From: Treponema sp.
GTDB lineage: Bacteria > Spirochaetota > Spirochaetia > Treponematales > Treponemataceae
NCBI GenBank assembly: GCA_018384055.1
Contig: JAHAZL010000063.1
Coordinates: 1-8,990, forward strand
Length of the DNA: 8,990 nucleotides
Direction of reading: 5' to 3'
Shown: positions 1-6,898 of the stretch, piece by piece
Layout of the letters: the number at the start of each line of letters is the position of its first letter
Numbering within the stretch: the first letter of the stretch is position 1
Notes under the pieces: model-generated
What the model was told of the DNA's origin: nothing
The model's input: only the letters and a program-made list of their open reading frames with translations
The model's database searches: none
Made by a program: the position numbers and the translations under genes

Positions 1-81
1 GACAAATGCAAGGTAATCAAGAGAAACGGAGTAGTTCGTATTATCTGTGAAAACCCAAAGCACAAGCAGAGACAGGGTTGA
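1..81 (+). CDS. rpmJ: Ribosomal protein L36 (bL36), C-terminal part; 5' end outside window
   Basis: The first 26 codons in frame 1 read as the end of bL36, a small zinc-binding protein of the large ribosomal subunit. The visible part includes CKVIKRNG, VVRIICENPKHKQRQG and then a TGA stop. This is the usual family C-terminus, with the last cysteine and the histidine of the zinc site (C-x-N-P-K-H) in place. About 10 N-terminal residues lie upstream of the window. Placement directly before rpsM is the standard bacterial order. The stop codon lies next to the rpsM ribosome binding site, so the two genes are probably translationally linked. Confidence 0.95.
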   Translation, partial: DKCKVIKRNGVVRIICENPKHKQRQG

Positions 82-91
82 GGAGTAACTG

Positions 92-460
92 ATGGCACGT
101 ATTTCGGGAGTTGACCTCCCAAACAAGCATGTCAACATTGCATTGACATATGTATATGGTATTGGACGCTCATCAGCTAACAAGATTTGCGAAGAAACAA
201 AGGTTGATCCAAATGTTCTTATCAATGATCTTTCAGAAGATGATCTTACAAAACTTCGTAAGTACATCGATGAAAACATTAAGACAGAAGGACGTCTTCG
301 CTCAGAAATTGGTCTTAACATCAAGCGTCTTATTGACATTGGAAGCTATCGTGGACAGCGCCACCGCAAAGGATTGCCTGTTCGTGGACAGCGCACTCGC
401 ACTAATTCTCGCACACGCAAGGGTAAGAAGAAGACCGTTGCTAACAAGAAGAAGGCTTAA
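92..460 (+). CDS. rpsM: Ribosomal protein S13 (uS13)
   Basis: This is a 122-residue small-subunit protein that sits in the 30S head and contacts 16S rRNA, S19 and the P-site tRNA. The sequence begins MARISGVDLP, followed by a helix-two-turn-helix region around YGIGRSSANKI (about residues 22-32). It then shows the strongly conserved GSYRGQRHRKGLPVRGQRT block (about 84-102) and a basic C-terminal tail that reaches the tRNA. Length matches the family. The ATG is preceded by GGAG at 82-85 with six intervening bases, and this site abuts the rpmJ stop. The next gene, rpsK, begins 13 nt after the stop. Nothing about it is unusual. Confidence 0.98.
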   Translation: MARISGVDLPNKHVNIALTYVYGIGRSSANKICEETKVDPNVLINDLSEDDLTKLRKYIDENIKTEGRLRSEIGLNIKRLIDIGSYRGQRHRKGLPVRGQRTRTNSRTRKGKKKTVANKKKA

Positions 461-473
461 GTAGAGGTAGACG

Positions 474-860
474 ATGGCAGCAACAAACGGTAAGAAAAGA
501 AAAGAGAAAAAGAGCGTTTTTGAAGGTAACATCTACATTCAGGCTACTTTCAACAACACTATTGTTACAATCACTGATCTTAGAGGAAACGCAATTTCTT
601 GGGCTTCTTCTGGTGGTCTGGGATTCCGCGGAGCAAAGAAATCTACTCCATTTGCAGCTCAGTCAGTAGCAGAAACAGCTGTTCAGAGAGCAGCAAGCTA
701 TGGTCTTCGTGAAGTACATGTATTTGTAAAGGGACCAGGAATGGGTCGTGAAAACGCAATCCGTGTTCTTGGAACTTTGGGACTCAAGGTAAAATCAATT
801 TCTGATATTACACCTATCCCACACAATGGATGTCGTCCACGCAAGACACGCCGTATGTAA
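474..860 (+). CDS. rpsK: Ribosomal protein S11 (uS11)
   Basis: This is a 128-residue protein of the 30S platform, binding 16S rRNA near the E site and the Shine-Dalgarno helix. It begins with a short basic region and then IYIQATFNNTIVTITDLRGN, which aligns with the core of uS11. It also carries ISWASSGGLGFRGAKKSTPFAAQ and the C-terminal block TPIPHNGCRPRKTRR, all characteristic of the family. An AGAGG at 463-467 lies six bases before the ATG. The stop is followed by a 95-nt gap containing a stem-loop, the only sizeable gap inside this ribosomal cluster. In many bacteria rpsD lies here instead, but it is absent. Confidence 0.98.
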   Translation: MAATNGKKRKEKKSVFEGNIYIQATFNNTIVTITDLRGNAISWASSGGLGFRGAKKSTPFAAQSVAETAVQRAASYGLREVHVFVKGPGMGRENAIRVLGTLGLKVKSISDITPIPHNGCRPRKTRRM

Positions 861-868
861 TGACTGGG

Positions 869-898
869 TTAACCTATCTTTCAATAGTAGTAGGTTAA
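869..898 (+). promoter_or_regulatory. Stem-loop in the rpsK-rpoA gap
   Basis: TTAACCTA at 869-876 and TAGGTTAA at 891-898 form a perfect 8-bp inverted repeat with a 14-nt loop. An alternative pairing (CTAT 874-877 with ATAG 884-887) competes with it. No U-tract follows, so it does not look like a terminator. It could be an mRNA stability or processing element, or control translation of rpoA; the role is inference only. Confidence 0.45.
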
Positions 899-942
899 TA
901 GTTCAAACGCTTGGAGGGAACTTGGTTCTTTTCAGGAAAATT

Positions 943-958
943 AAAGGAGTTCAGATTG
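943..958 (+). promoter_or_regulatory. Ribosome binding site that selects the rpoA TTG start
   Basis: AAAGGAG at 943-949 lies six bases before TTG at 956-958. The upstream in-frame TTG at 911 has no comparable site, and the 15 residues it would add (MEGTWFFSGKLKEFR) do not resemble the RpoA family. The TTG at 956 is therefore the likely start. Confidence 0.8.
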
Positions 959-2005
959 GCTCGCAAAAATCTGCTTAAGGGTTTTAAAAAACCAAAGGGA
1001 ATTACATTTGAACATCTTGAGAACAATCCAAACTATGGAAAGTTCACTGCTTATCCTTTTGAACCAGGATTTGGTACAACAGTAGGAAATACACTCCGAC
1101 GTGTACTTCTTTCTTCAATTCAGGGATATGCAATTTCTTCAGTTCGCATTACATCTTATGATGCTGACGGTGTTCCACATGTTATTTCAAGTGAATTCGA
1201 AACAATTCCAAATATCTCAGAAGACACATTGGAAGTTTTGAACAGCTTAAAACAGATTCGCTTGCGTTTGCCGCGGGATGTAGAACAGGAATCATTTACC
1301 TATGAATTCAAGGGACCAGGCACTGTAAAGAGTGATGATCTTGAGAAGGAAGGTCAGCTTGAAATCATGACTAAGGGTCTTGAGATCTTTACAATGATGG
1401 ATGGTGCTCACTTGGATATTGAATTCCAGGTTGACCTTGGCAGAGGTTATGTTCCTGCAGAAGTAAACGAGCATTACATTGAAGTTGTTGGTACAATTGC
1501 AATGGACTGTATCTTTACTCCTGTACCAAAGGTTAAATATTCCATTGAACCTTGCCGCGTAGGACAGCGTAACGATTACGATAAATTGGTTCTTGAGATT
1601 TGGACTGATGGATCAATCACTCCGGAAGATGCTCTTGCTGAAGCAGCAAAGATTGCAAAGGACTACTTCGCAATCTTCGTAAACTTCAACGAAAGTGACT
1701 ACCCAACTGGTGACGATCCAATTGAAGGTGACGAGCAGATTCGTAAACTGCTTACAACTTCAGTAGAAGAACTTGAACTTTCAGTTCGCAGTTCAAACTG
1801 CCTTAAGAATGCAGGTATTAAAACTATTGGTGAGTTGACTAAGAAGACAGAAGACGAGCTTTCAAAGACCCGTAACTTTGGAAAGAAGTCTCTTGAAGAA
1901 ATCAAGGGAAAACTTGAAGAACATGGTCTTAATCTTGGAATGACCGATTACAGTCATGTAAAGGATGTTGACTTGGTTAACAGACACAAGGAAGAAAACG
2001 AATGA
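956..2005 (+). CDS. rpoA: DNA-directed RNA polymerase subunit alpha
   Basis: This subunit dimerises to start RNA polymerase assembly, and its C-terminal domain contacts UP elements and activators. With the TTG start it has 349 residues, near the usual length. The N-terminal domain shows GNTLRRVLLSS at about residues 44-54, followed by FETIPNISEDTLEVLNSLK and the dimer/assembly core to about residue 235. An acidic linker (YPTGDDPIEGDEQ) leads to the C-terminal domain at about 266-329. That domain carries SVRSSNCLKNAGIKTIGEL and RNFGKKSLEEIKGKL, the helix-hairpin-helix DNA-binding region. A charged tail of about 20 residues follows. The stop overlaps the rplQ start (ATGA), implying coupled translation. 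Confidence 0.97.
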   Translation: MARKNLLKGFKKPKGITFEHLENNPNYGKFTAYPFEPGFGTTVGNTLRRVLLSSIQGYAISSVRITSYDADGVPHVISSEFETIPNISEDTLEVLNSLKQIRLRLPRDVEQESFTYEFKGPGTVKSDDLEKEGQLEIMTKGLEIFTMMDGAHLDIEFQVDLGRGYVPAEVNEHYIEVVGTIAMDCIFTPVPKVKYSIEPCRVGQRNDYDKLVLEIWTDGSITPEDALAEAAKIAKDYFAIFVNFNESDYPTGDDPIEGDEQIRKLLTTSVEELELSVRSSNCLKNAGIKTIGELTKKTEDELSKTRNFGKKSLEEIKGKLEEHGLNLGMTDYSHVKDVDLVNRHKEENE

Positions 2006-2439
2006 ACCACAAGAATGGATTTAATCCGCTTTCACGTACAACAGCCCACCGCCGTGCAATGTCACGCAACATGGTAACTTCTCTTTTCAGATACGAACGT
2101 ATCACAACAACAGAAGCAAAGGCTAAAGAAGTACGCAAAGCTGCAGAAAAATTGATTACACGTGCAAAAGTTGATTCTGTTCACAACAGAAGAATTGCTG
2201 CAAAATTCATCGCTGATGAAAAGATTCTTAACAAGCTTTTCACAGAAATCGGTCCACGTATGAAGGATCGCAACGGTGGATATACTCGCATTCTTAAGCT
2301 TGGTTTCCGCCAGGGAGATGCAGCAGACACTGTAATTTTTGAATTGGTTGACTACAAGTTGCCAGAAGCAGGCGCTGAAGACGCTAAGGCATCAAAGAAG
2401 TCTGCAAAAAAGGCTGAAGCTGAAAAGGCTGAAGCATAA
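2002..2439 (+). CDS. rplQ: Ribosomal protein L17 (bL17) with extended Ala/Lys/Glu tail
   Basis: bL17 is a large-subunit protein near the exit-tunnel side of the ribosome. The first 118 or so residues match the family: NPLSRTTAHRRAMSRNMVTSLF, then ITTTEAKAKEVRKAAEKLITRAK, and a later GGYTRILKLGFRQGDAAD motif. The total of 145 residues is longer than compact family members of about 120-130. The excess is a low-complexity tail rich in Ala, Lys and Glu (about 119-145). Its ATG overlaps the rpoA stop by 4 nt, so it is probably translated by coupling. The following zinc-ribbon gene starts 10 nt downstream of its stop and also has an Ala/Glu-rich tail. Confidence 0.97.
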   Translation: MNHKNGFNPLSRTTAHRRAMSRNMVTSLFRYERITTTEAKAKEVRKAAEKLITRAKVDSVHNRRIAAKFIADEKILNKLFTEIGPRMKDRNGGYTRILKLGFRQGDAADTVIFELVDYKLPEAGAEDAKASKKSAKKAEAEKAEA

Positions 2440-2449
2440 GGAGTAAGCT

Positions 2450-2701
2450 ATGTCTAAAGCACATCGTGGAACTGGAATCCGCAAAGAAGTAAACCATGGC
2501 CGTGGAACATGCCCAGTTTGTGGTAAAACACAGATTAAGGTTCTCTACGATCAGGATGTTGACGGAAAGAAAGTAAAGGTATGCAAGGTTTGTAAGGCTG
2601 CTCTTAAGAATAAGGCACAGAAAGAAGCAAGACTTGCTAAGAAAACAGCTGCCGCTGAAGCTCCAGCAGAAGCACCAGCTGAAACACCATCAGAAGCATA
2701 A
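2450..2701 (+). CDS. Small zinc-ribbon protein of unknown function at the end of the ribosomal operon
   Basis: This is an 83-residue protein. A basic N-terminus (MSKAHRGTGIRKEVNHGRGT) leads into CPVCGK at residues 21-26, and a second pair, CKVC, sits at 45-48. Four cysteines in two CxxC knuckles about 20 residues apart, separated by a short beta-rich stretch, fit a zinc ribbon. After a lysine-rich segment comes a tail of Ala-Pro-Glu repeats (about 69-83). AAGGAG at 2438-2443, overlapping the rplQ stop, lies six bases before the ATG, so it is clearly cotranscribed with ribosomal genes and is the last gene before a terminator. I do not recognise it as a standard ribosomal protein. Context, basic charge and zinc ribbon suggest a ribosome- or RNA polymerase-associated role, which is inference. 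Confidence 0.88.
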   Translation: MSKAHRGTGIRKEVNHGRGTCPVCGKTQIKVLYDQDVDGKKVKVCKVCKAALKNKAQKEARLAKKTAAAEAPAEAPAETPSEA

Positions 2702-2724
2702 GCTGATCGCTTAGATTCTGTTCA

Positions 2725-2759
2725 AGCCGCTCTTAATTCAAGGGCGGCTGTATTTTTTT
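2725..2759 (+). terminator. Intrinsic terminator of the ribosomal-protein operon
   Basis: AGCCGCTC (2725-2732) pairs with GGGCGGCT (2742-2749) to give an 8-bp GC-rich stem with one G-U pair and a 9-nt loop. It is followed by GTA and seven T residues (2753-2759). It lies 24 nt after the stop of the zinc-ribbon gene and before the transporter genes. Confidence 0.93.
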
Positions 2760-2823
2760 AAATTGCTGAATATGGTGTAAAAAAAGGATACTTGTCCTTT
2801 ATATATGACGCAAAAACTTTACA

Positions 2824-2829
2824 TATAAT
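2824..2829 (+). promoter_or_regulatory. Candidate -10 box for the binding-protein gene
   Basis: TATAAT at 2824-2829 lies 43 nt before the ATG and downstream of the terminator, as expected for a promoter. No good -35 box stands at 16-18 nt upstream (ATATAT at 2801-2806), so either the -35 is weak or an activator is used. Confidence 0.45.
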
Positions 2830-2872
2830 GCTAATTTCAGTAAAATCATTGAAAACATAGGAGGAAAGTTTC

Positions 2873-4006
2873 ATGAAATTTTCTAAGGTAATTTTTAACG
2901 GAATGATGGCTCTTGCAGCTGCTGCCGCTTTTGCAGCACCAAAGGCTGTTAAGATTGGTGGTGTAGCACCTCTTTCAGGACCAGTTGCAGTTTACGGTGT
3001 TGAATGCAAGAACGGTATTGACCTTGCTGTAGAAGAAATCAATGCAGCAGGCGGAATCAATGGTGCAAAGATCGTATTCATCTGTGAAGACGATGAAGGT
3101 GATGCAGCAAAGTCTGTAAACGCATACAAGAAGCTTGTTTCTAAGGACAAGACACGCTTTATCATTGGTTCTTTGACTTCTGGTTGTACACTTGCAATCA
3201 CACAGCTTGCTCAGGCACAGAAAGTTCTTCAGATTGCTCCGGCTGCTACAGCTCCAGCAATTACAGATGCAGGTGACTACATTTTCAGAACATGCTTCAT
3301 CGATCCTTTCCAGGGACGCGTTGGCGGTAAATTTGCTGCTGACAACCTTAAGTGCAGTAAGGCTGCAATCCTTTATGATATTGGTAATGACTACTCTGTA
3401 GGTCTCATGGAAAATTTTGAAAAGGAATTCAAGGCACAGGGTGGAGATGTTGTAGCAAAGGAATCTTATGGAACTGGAGACAAGGACTTTAATGCACAGC
3501 TTACAAAGATTAAAGCTGCAAATCCAGACATTGTATACCTTCCAGATTACTACGGAACAGTAGCCCTCATTGCAAAGCAGCTTCGTGCTCAGGGAATCAA
3601 CACTCCTCTCGTAGGTGCTGACGGATGGGACGGACTTACAGAAAATGCAGGTGATGAAGTTCTCAATGGATACTACTCTAACCACTATGCAGAAGACTCA
3701 ACAAGCCCAGCTGTAAAGAAGTTCGTAAGTGCATTCCAGAAGAAGTACAACAAGGCTCCAAACTCTTTCGCAGCCCTTGGATACGACAGCGTTTACATGC
3801 TCAAGGATGCAATGCTCAAGGCAGGAACAACAAAAGATGTTGCAAAGATCCGCGCAGCTTATGAAGCAACAAACGGTGACTATGTAACAGGTCACATCAC
3901 ATTTGATGCAAAGCGCAACCCAGTTAAGTCTGCAGTTATGATCAAGCTCGTTAAGAAGGACGGAAAGCTTTCTGCTGCATACGAAGCAACAGTTGACGTA
4001 AAGTAA
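2873..4006 (+). CDS. livJ: Branched-chain amino acid ABC transporter, periplasmic substrate-binding protein
   Basis: This is a 377-residue type I periplasmic binding protein of the Leu/Ile/Val family, which captures amino acid outside the inner membrane and hands it to LivH/LivM. It starts with a signal peptide: basic N-terminus, hydrophobic Ala-rich core to about residue 20, and a likely signal peptidase I cut near AFA-A (21-22). There is no lipobox cysteine. Mature sequence begins KIGGVAPLSGPVAVYG, the family hallmark. GSLTSGCTLAI (99-109) and APAATAPAIT (122-131) correspond to the ligand-binding loops of the first lobe. AGGAGG at 2859-2864, eight bases before the ATG, is a strong ribosome binding site. 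The gene has its own terminator, separating it from livH. Exact ligand cannot be read from sequence, so livJ versus livK is not resolved. Confidence 0.93.
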   Translation: MKFSKVIFNGMMALAAAAAFAAPKAVKIGGVAPLSGPVAVYGVECKNGIDLAVEEINAAGGINGAKIVFICEDDEGDAAKSVNAYKKLVSKDKTRFIIGSLTSGCTLAITQLAQAQKVLQIAPAATAPAITDAGDYIFRTCFIDPFQGRVGGKFAADNLKCSKAAILYDIGNDYSVGLMENFEKEFKAQGGDVVAKESYGTGDKDFNAQLTKIKAANPDIVYLPDYYGTVALIAKQLRAQGINTPLVGADGWDGLTENAGDEVLNGYYSNHYAEDSTSPAVKKFVSAFQKKYNKAPNSFAALGYDSVYMLKDAMLKAGTTKDVAKIRAAYEATNGDYVTGHITFDAKRNPVKSAVMIKLVKKDGKLSAAYEATVDVK

Positions 4007-4037
4007 TTCTCAATAGAAATAAACATTCTAACTGAAC

Positions 4038-4078
4038 AAAGGGGTTCATTTCGGTTTTGTCGGAATGAGCCCTTTTTT
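4038..4078 (+). terminator. Intrinsic terminator between the binding protein gene and livH
   Basis: AAAGGGGTTCATT (4038-4050) pairs with AATGAGCCCTTT (from 4064), giving a stem of about 13 bp with two G-U pairs. Two further inner pairs are possible, and the stem ends in a run of six T (4073-4078). It should stop much of the transcription from the binding-protein promoter. Partial readthrough would give less LivH/M/G/F than binding protein. Confidence 0.88.
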
Positions 4079-4095
4079 ATTTTAAAAACTTAGGG

Positions 4096-4101
4096 TATAA
4101 T
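4096..4101 (+). promoter_or_regulatory. Candidate -10 box for livHMGF
   Basis: TATAAT at 4096-4101 lies 38 nt before the livH start and 17 nt after the terminator T-run. The only -35 candidate at a 17-nt spacing is the T-run itself (4073-4078), which is a poor match. It suggests that livHMGF may have its own start of transcription. Confidence 0.4.
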
Positions 4102-4129
4102 GTTTTGTCATATTTGGATGTAAAAATTT

Positions 4130-4142
4130 GGAGGAAACGGTG
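4130..4142 (+). promoter_or_regulatory. Ribosome binding site that selects the livH GTG start
   Basis: GGAGG at 4130-4134 stands five bases before GTG at 4140-4142. An in-frame TTG at 4128 overlaps this site and has no purine-rich sequence before it, so GTG is the better start. Confidence 0.75.
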
Positions 4143-5030
4143 GATACATTCTTGAAGCAATTTGTCAACGGGCTTTCCCTTGGCAGTATCTATGCGCTTA
4201 TAGCTCTTGGTTATACTATGGTTTACGGTATCGTTAAACTCATCAACTTTGCCCATGGTGATGTAATGATGGTTGGAGCATATACCGGATATTTTATTCT
4301 TCGTGCAGCGGGGGCCACTCCTTTTGGATTGTGCCTAGCATTTTTTGGCGCTATGGTTGTCTGCTCTGTATTGAGCCTTGTTATTGAACGCTGTGCATAC
4401 AGGCCATTGCGCAATGCTCCTCGTCTTAATTCGCTTATTACTGCAATTGCTGTTGAACTTATCCTTCAGAATGCAATGCGCATCATTCCATTTGTTGGTC
4501 CTAACCCACGCCAGTTTCCGACAATGGATACAAAATTCTTCAATCTTGGAATTGTTCAGATTTCAAACATTCAGATTATCGTTATCGTTGCTTCTGCAAT
4601 ACTTATGGTTGTGCTCAACTATGTAATCAATTACACAAAGACTGGTAAAGCAATGCGTGCCGTAAGTTACGACATGGGTGCTGCAAGCCTTATGGGTGTA
4701 AATGTAAATAGAACAATTGCAATTACATTCGTCATCGGTTCAGTTCTTGCAGGTGCCGGTGGTGTCCTTTATGCAACTGCCTATCCTCAGGTTGATCCAC
4801 TCATGGGTTACATTCCGGGTCTTAAGGCTTTCGTTGCTGCTGTTCTCGGTGGAATCGGAAGTGTTCCTGGTGCCATGGTTGGCGGTGTAATTCTTGGTAT
4901 CGTTGAAACAATGACAAAGGCATACATTTCTTCTCAGTATGCGGATGCAATTTCATATTCAATCCTCATCATCATCCTCCTTGTTAAACCTGCTGGTTTG
5001 CTTGGAAAGAAAAATGTAGTTAAGGTTTAG
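4140..5030 (+). CDS. livH: Branched-chain amino acid ABC transporter permease LivH
   Basis: This inner-membrane permease of the LIV/HAAT family forms the translocation path together with LivM. From the GTG start it has 296 residues, the usual length. Several hydrophobic membrane segments are evident. The N-terminal FVNGLSLGSIYALIALGYTMVYG is followed by INFAHGD at 35-41, a signature of LivH-type permeases. Near the C-terminus are LGGIGSVPGA (about 236-245) and KPAGLLG (about 283-289), also typical. The region around YTKTGKAMRAVSYDMGAASLMGV is the cytoplasmic coupling loop facing the ATPases. The gene is separated from the binding-protein gene by a terminator and followed after 12 nt by livM. 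GTG start choice rests on the ribosome binding site. Confidence 0.95.
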   Translation: MDTFLKQFVNGLSLGSIYALIALGYTMVYGIVKLINFAHGDVMMVGAYTGYFILRAAGATPFGLCLAFFGAMVVCSVLSLVIERCAYRPLRNAPRLNSLITAIAVELILQNAMRIIPFVGPNPRQFPTMDTKFFNLGIVQISNIQIIVIVASAILMVVLNYVINYTKTGKAMRAVSYDMGAASLMGVNVNRTIAITFVIGSVLAGAGGVLYATAYPQVDPLMGYIPGLKAFVAAVLGGIGSVPGAMVGGVILGIVETMTKAYISSQYADAISYSILIIILLVKPAGLLGKKNVVKV

Positions 5031-5042
5031 GGAGGACGAAAA

Positions 5043-6089
5043 ATGAAAGACAATTTTATTAGAAATACAATCATTCTTGCAGTAACAGCTGCGGTCCTTC
5101 TTGTAGTTCCGGGACTCTTGATGGACATTCCTTTGCTCGAAGATGAGTTTGGTGACAAGGCTCCTTTGATCGATGCCTATGTTGCGCAGATTCTTACGTT
5201 GGGTGGAATCAACGCAATCATGGCTTTGAGCGTAAACATGGTTTGCGGCATTACAGGCCAGCTTTCCCTTGGTCAGGCTGGCTTTCAGGCTCTTGGTGCT
5301 TATGCCGTGATTCTCCTTACAACAAATTGTCATGTTCCGCTTCCTGTAAGCATTATCCTCGGCGGATTAATTGCAGCTATCTTTGGTTTCCTTATTGGAT
5401 TCCCTACGCTCAAGCTTGAAGGTGACTATCTTGCAATCGTTACTTTGGCATTCGGTGAAATCATCAGAATCTTCCTTGTTAACTTAAAGAGCATTACTGG
5501 TGGACCGAACGGAATGCAATTCAGCACAATCTTTACAACTTCCCTTGATCACGGTCCAATCATTTCTTACACGGCAATTGTTGGAACTTTAATAGTAATC
5601 ATTGTGCTTTTGCAGAATTTCCTTCGTTCAACTTACGGTCGTGCAATCCTTGCTGTCCGTGAAGATGAAGTTGCAGCAAACAGCAGTGGCGTTGGAGTTT
5701 TCCGCTATAAGATGACTGGCTTTGTAATTGCATCTTTCATCGGCGGTATCGGTGGGGCACTCTATGCTCCATTCATTGGATTCATTAAGCCTGACCTTGC
5801 TTCTTTCAACAACAGCATCAACCATTTGATTTATGTTGTTCTCGGCGGTATGGGTTCAATTACTGGTGGTATTGTTGCGGCATTCGTTCTTACAATTCTT
5901 CAGGAAGCCTTGAGGTTCCTCCGTGACTACAGACTTTTGATTTATCCGCTAATCCTTATTTTTGTAATGCTCTTTAGGCCTCAGGGACTTTTGGGAACAA
6001 AGGAACTTAGCTTTATAAAAACATACAGCGGACTCTTTGGCTGGATTAGAGGACTTATCAACAAGAATAAAAACAAGGGGGCAGAATAA
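5043..6089 (+). CDS. livM: Branched-chain amino acid ABC transporter permease LivM
   Basis: This is the 348-residue second permease of the importer. A first hydrophobic segment (about 8-29) is followed by a short polar stretch and then further membrane segments. TGQLSLGQAGF at 71-81 is the LivM hallmark. GRAILAVREDEVAA at 199-212 is the coupling loop that contacts the ATPase subunits. LGGMGSITG at 268-276 and FRPQGLLG at 311-318 match the family C-terminus. A Lys/Asn-rich tail ends the protein. GGGAGG at 5030-5035 precedes the ATG by seven bases. Its stop overlaps the livG start by one base (TAATG), supporting coupled translation. The acidic insert LLEDEFGDKAPLID (31-44) between the first two membrane segments looks periplasmic. 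Confidence 0.95.
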   Translation: MKDNFIRNTIILAVTAAVLLVVPGLLMDIPLLEDEFGDKAPLIDAYVAQILTLGGINAIMALSVNMVCGITGQLSLGQAGFQALGAYAVILLTTNCHVPLPVSIILGGLIAAIFGFLIGFPTLKLEGDYLAIVTLAFGEIIRIFLVNLKSITGGPNGMQFSTIFTTSLDHGPIISYTAIVGTLIVIIVLLQNFLRSTYGRAILAVREDEVAANSSGVGVFRYKMTGFVIASFIGGIGGALYAPFIGFIKPDLASFNNSINHLIYVVLGGMGSITGGIVAAFVLTILQEALRFLRDYRLLIYPLILIFVMLFRPQGLLGTKELSFIKTYSGLFGWIRGLINKNKNKGAE

Positions 6090-6898
6090 TGAGTGAAAAC
6101 AAGGAACTGCTTCTTCGTGCAAAAGACATTTCAATCGTGTTCGGTGGTCTCCGTGCAGTAAGTGACTTTAACCTTGAACTTTATCAGGGTGAACTTATTG
6201 GCCTTATTGGACCTAACGGCGCAGGAAAAACAACCGTATTCAATATGCTCAGCGGCGTTTACAAGCCAACTGAAGGAACAATCACTTTTGTTGACAGCAA
6301 GGGAAACCTACAGGTGACAAGCGGAAAATCTCCGGCTCAACTTAACGGTATTGGTATTGCCCGTACTTTTCAGAACATCCGTCTTTTTGGAAACCTTACT
6401 GTTGCAGAAAACATCAAGATTGCCCTTCATCAGACCAGAAAGGTAAATCCAATTGATGTTCTTTTCAGGACAAAAAAATTCCGCAAGGATGAAGAAGTAA
6501 TGCAGGAACGATCAAAGATTCTTCTTGAATTGTTCCACATGGAAGGCAAGATGAATGAACTTGCAAAGAACCTTCCCTACGGTGAACAGAGAAAACTTGA
6601 AATCTGCCGAGCCCTTGCTTCTAATCCAAAGCTTCTTTTGCTTGACGAACCTGCAGCCGGCATGAACGAACAGGAAACTCATGAACTTATGGAAATGATT
6701 TCTTTTATCCGTGAAAAGTTCAACCTAACAGTTCTTCTTATTGAACACGATATGAAGCTTGTCATGGGAATCTGCGAAAGACTCCTTGTTCTTAACTACG
6801 GTCGTGTTATTGCAGAAGGATTGCCTGCAGAAATTCAGGCCAACGAAGAAGTAATCAAGGCTTACCTTGGTTCCGGTTACACTGGAGGTAAAAAATGA
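6089..6898 (+). CDS. livG: Branched-chain amino acid ABC transporter ATPase LivG
   Basis: This 269-residue cytoplasmic ATPase drives LivH/LivM. Walker A is GPNGAGKTT at 41-49 and the Q-loop glutamine is in ARTFQNIRLF (Q95). The signature is LPYGEQRKLEI (162-172), the LivG-type variant of LSGGQ, and Walker B is KLLLLDEP (181-188). PAAGMN follows, as in LivG proteins, and the switch histidine is in LLIEHDM (H220). All catalytic elements are intact. The C-terminus shows the usual LivG ending around IKAYLGSGY. AAGGGGG at 6074-6080 serves as its ribosome binding site. The livF start overlaps its stop by four bases (ATGA). In this family it pairs with LivF as a heterodimer. Confidence 0.96.
   Translation: MSENKELLLRAKDISIVFGGLRAVSDFNLELYQGELIGLIGPNGAGKTTVFNMLSGVYKPTEGTITFVDSKGNLQVTSGKSPAQLNGIGIARTFQNIRLFGNLTVAENIKIALHQTRKVNPIDVLFRTKKFRKDEEVMQERSKILLELFHMEGKMNELAKNLPYGEQRKLEICRALASNPKLLLLDEPAAGMNEQETHELMEMISFIREKFNLTVLLIEHDMKLVMGICERLLVLNYGRVIAEGLPAEIQANEEVIKAYLGSGYTGGKK

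Noticed and set aside
911..955. Upstream TTG at 911 as the rpoA start
   Set aside because: No ribosome binding site at proper distance, and the added residues do not resemble RpoA; TTG at 956 has AAAGGAG six bases ahead.
2975..3685. 236-codon open frame on the minus strand inside the binding-protein gene
   Set aside because: It is the reverse shadow of a well-recognised gene, is rich in Cys and Ser without any domain, and has no ribosome binding site or promoter.
4959..5333. 124-codon minus-strand frame across the livH-livM junction
   Set aside because: It is antisense to two conserved permeases, has no recognisable domain, and its length is explained by codon bias of the sense genes.
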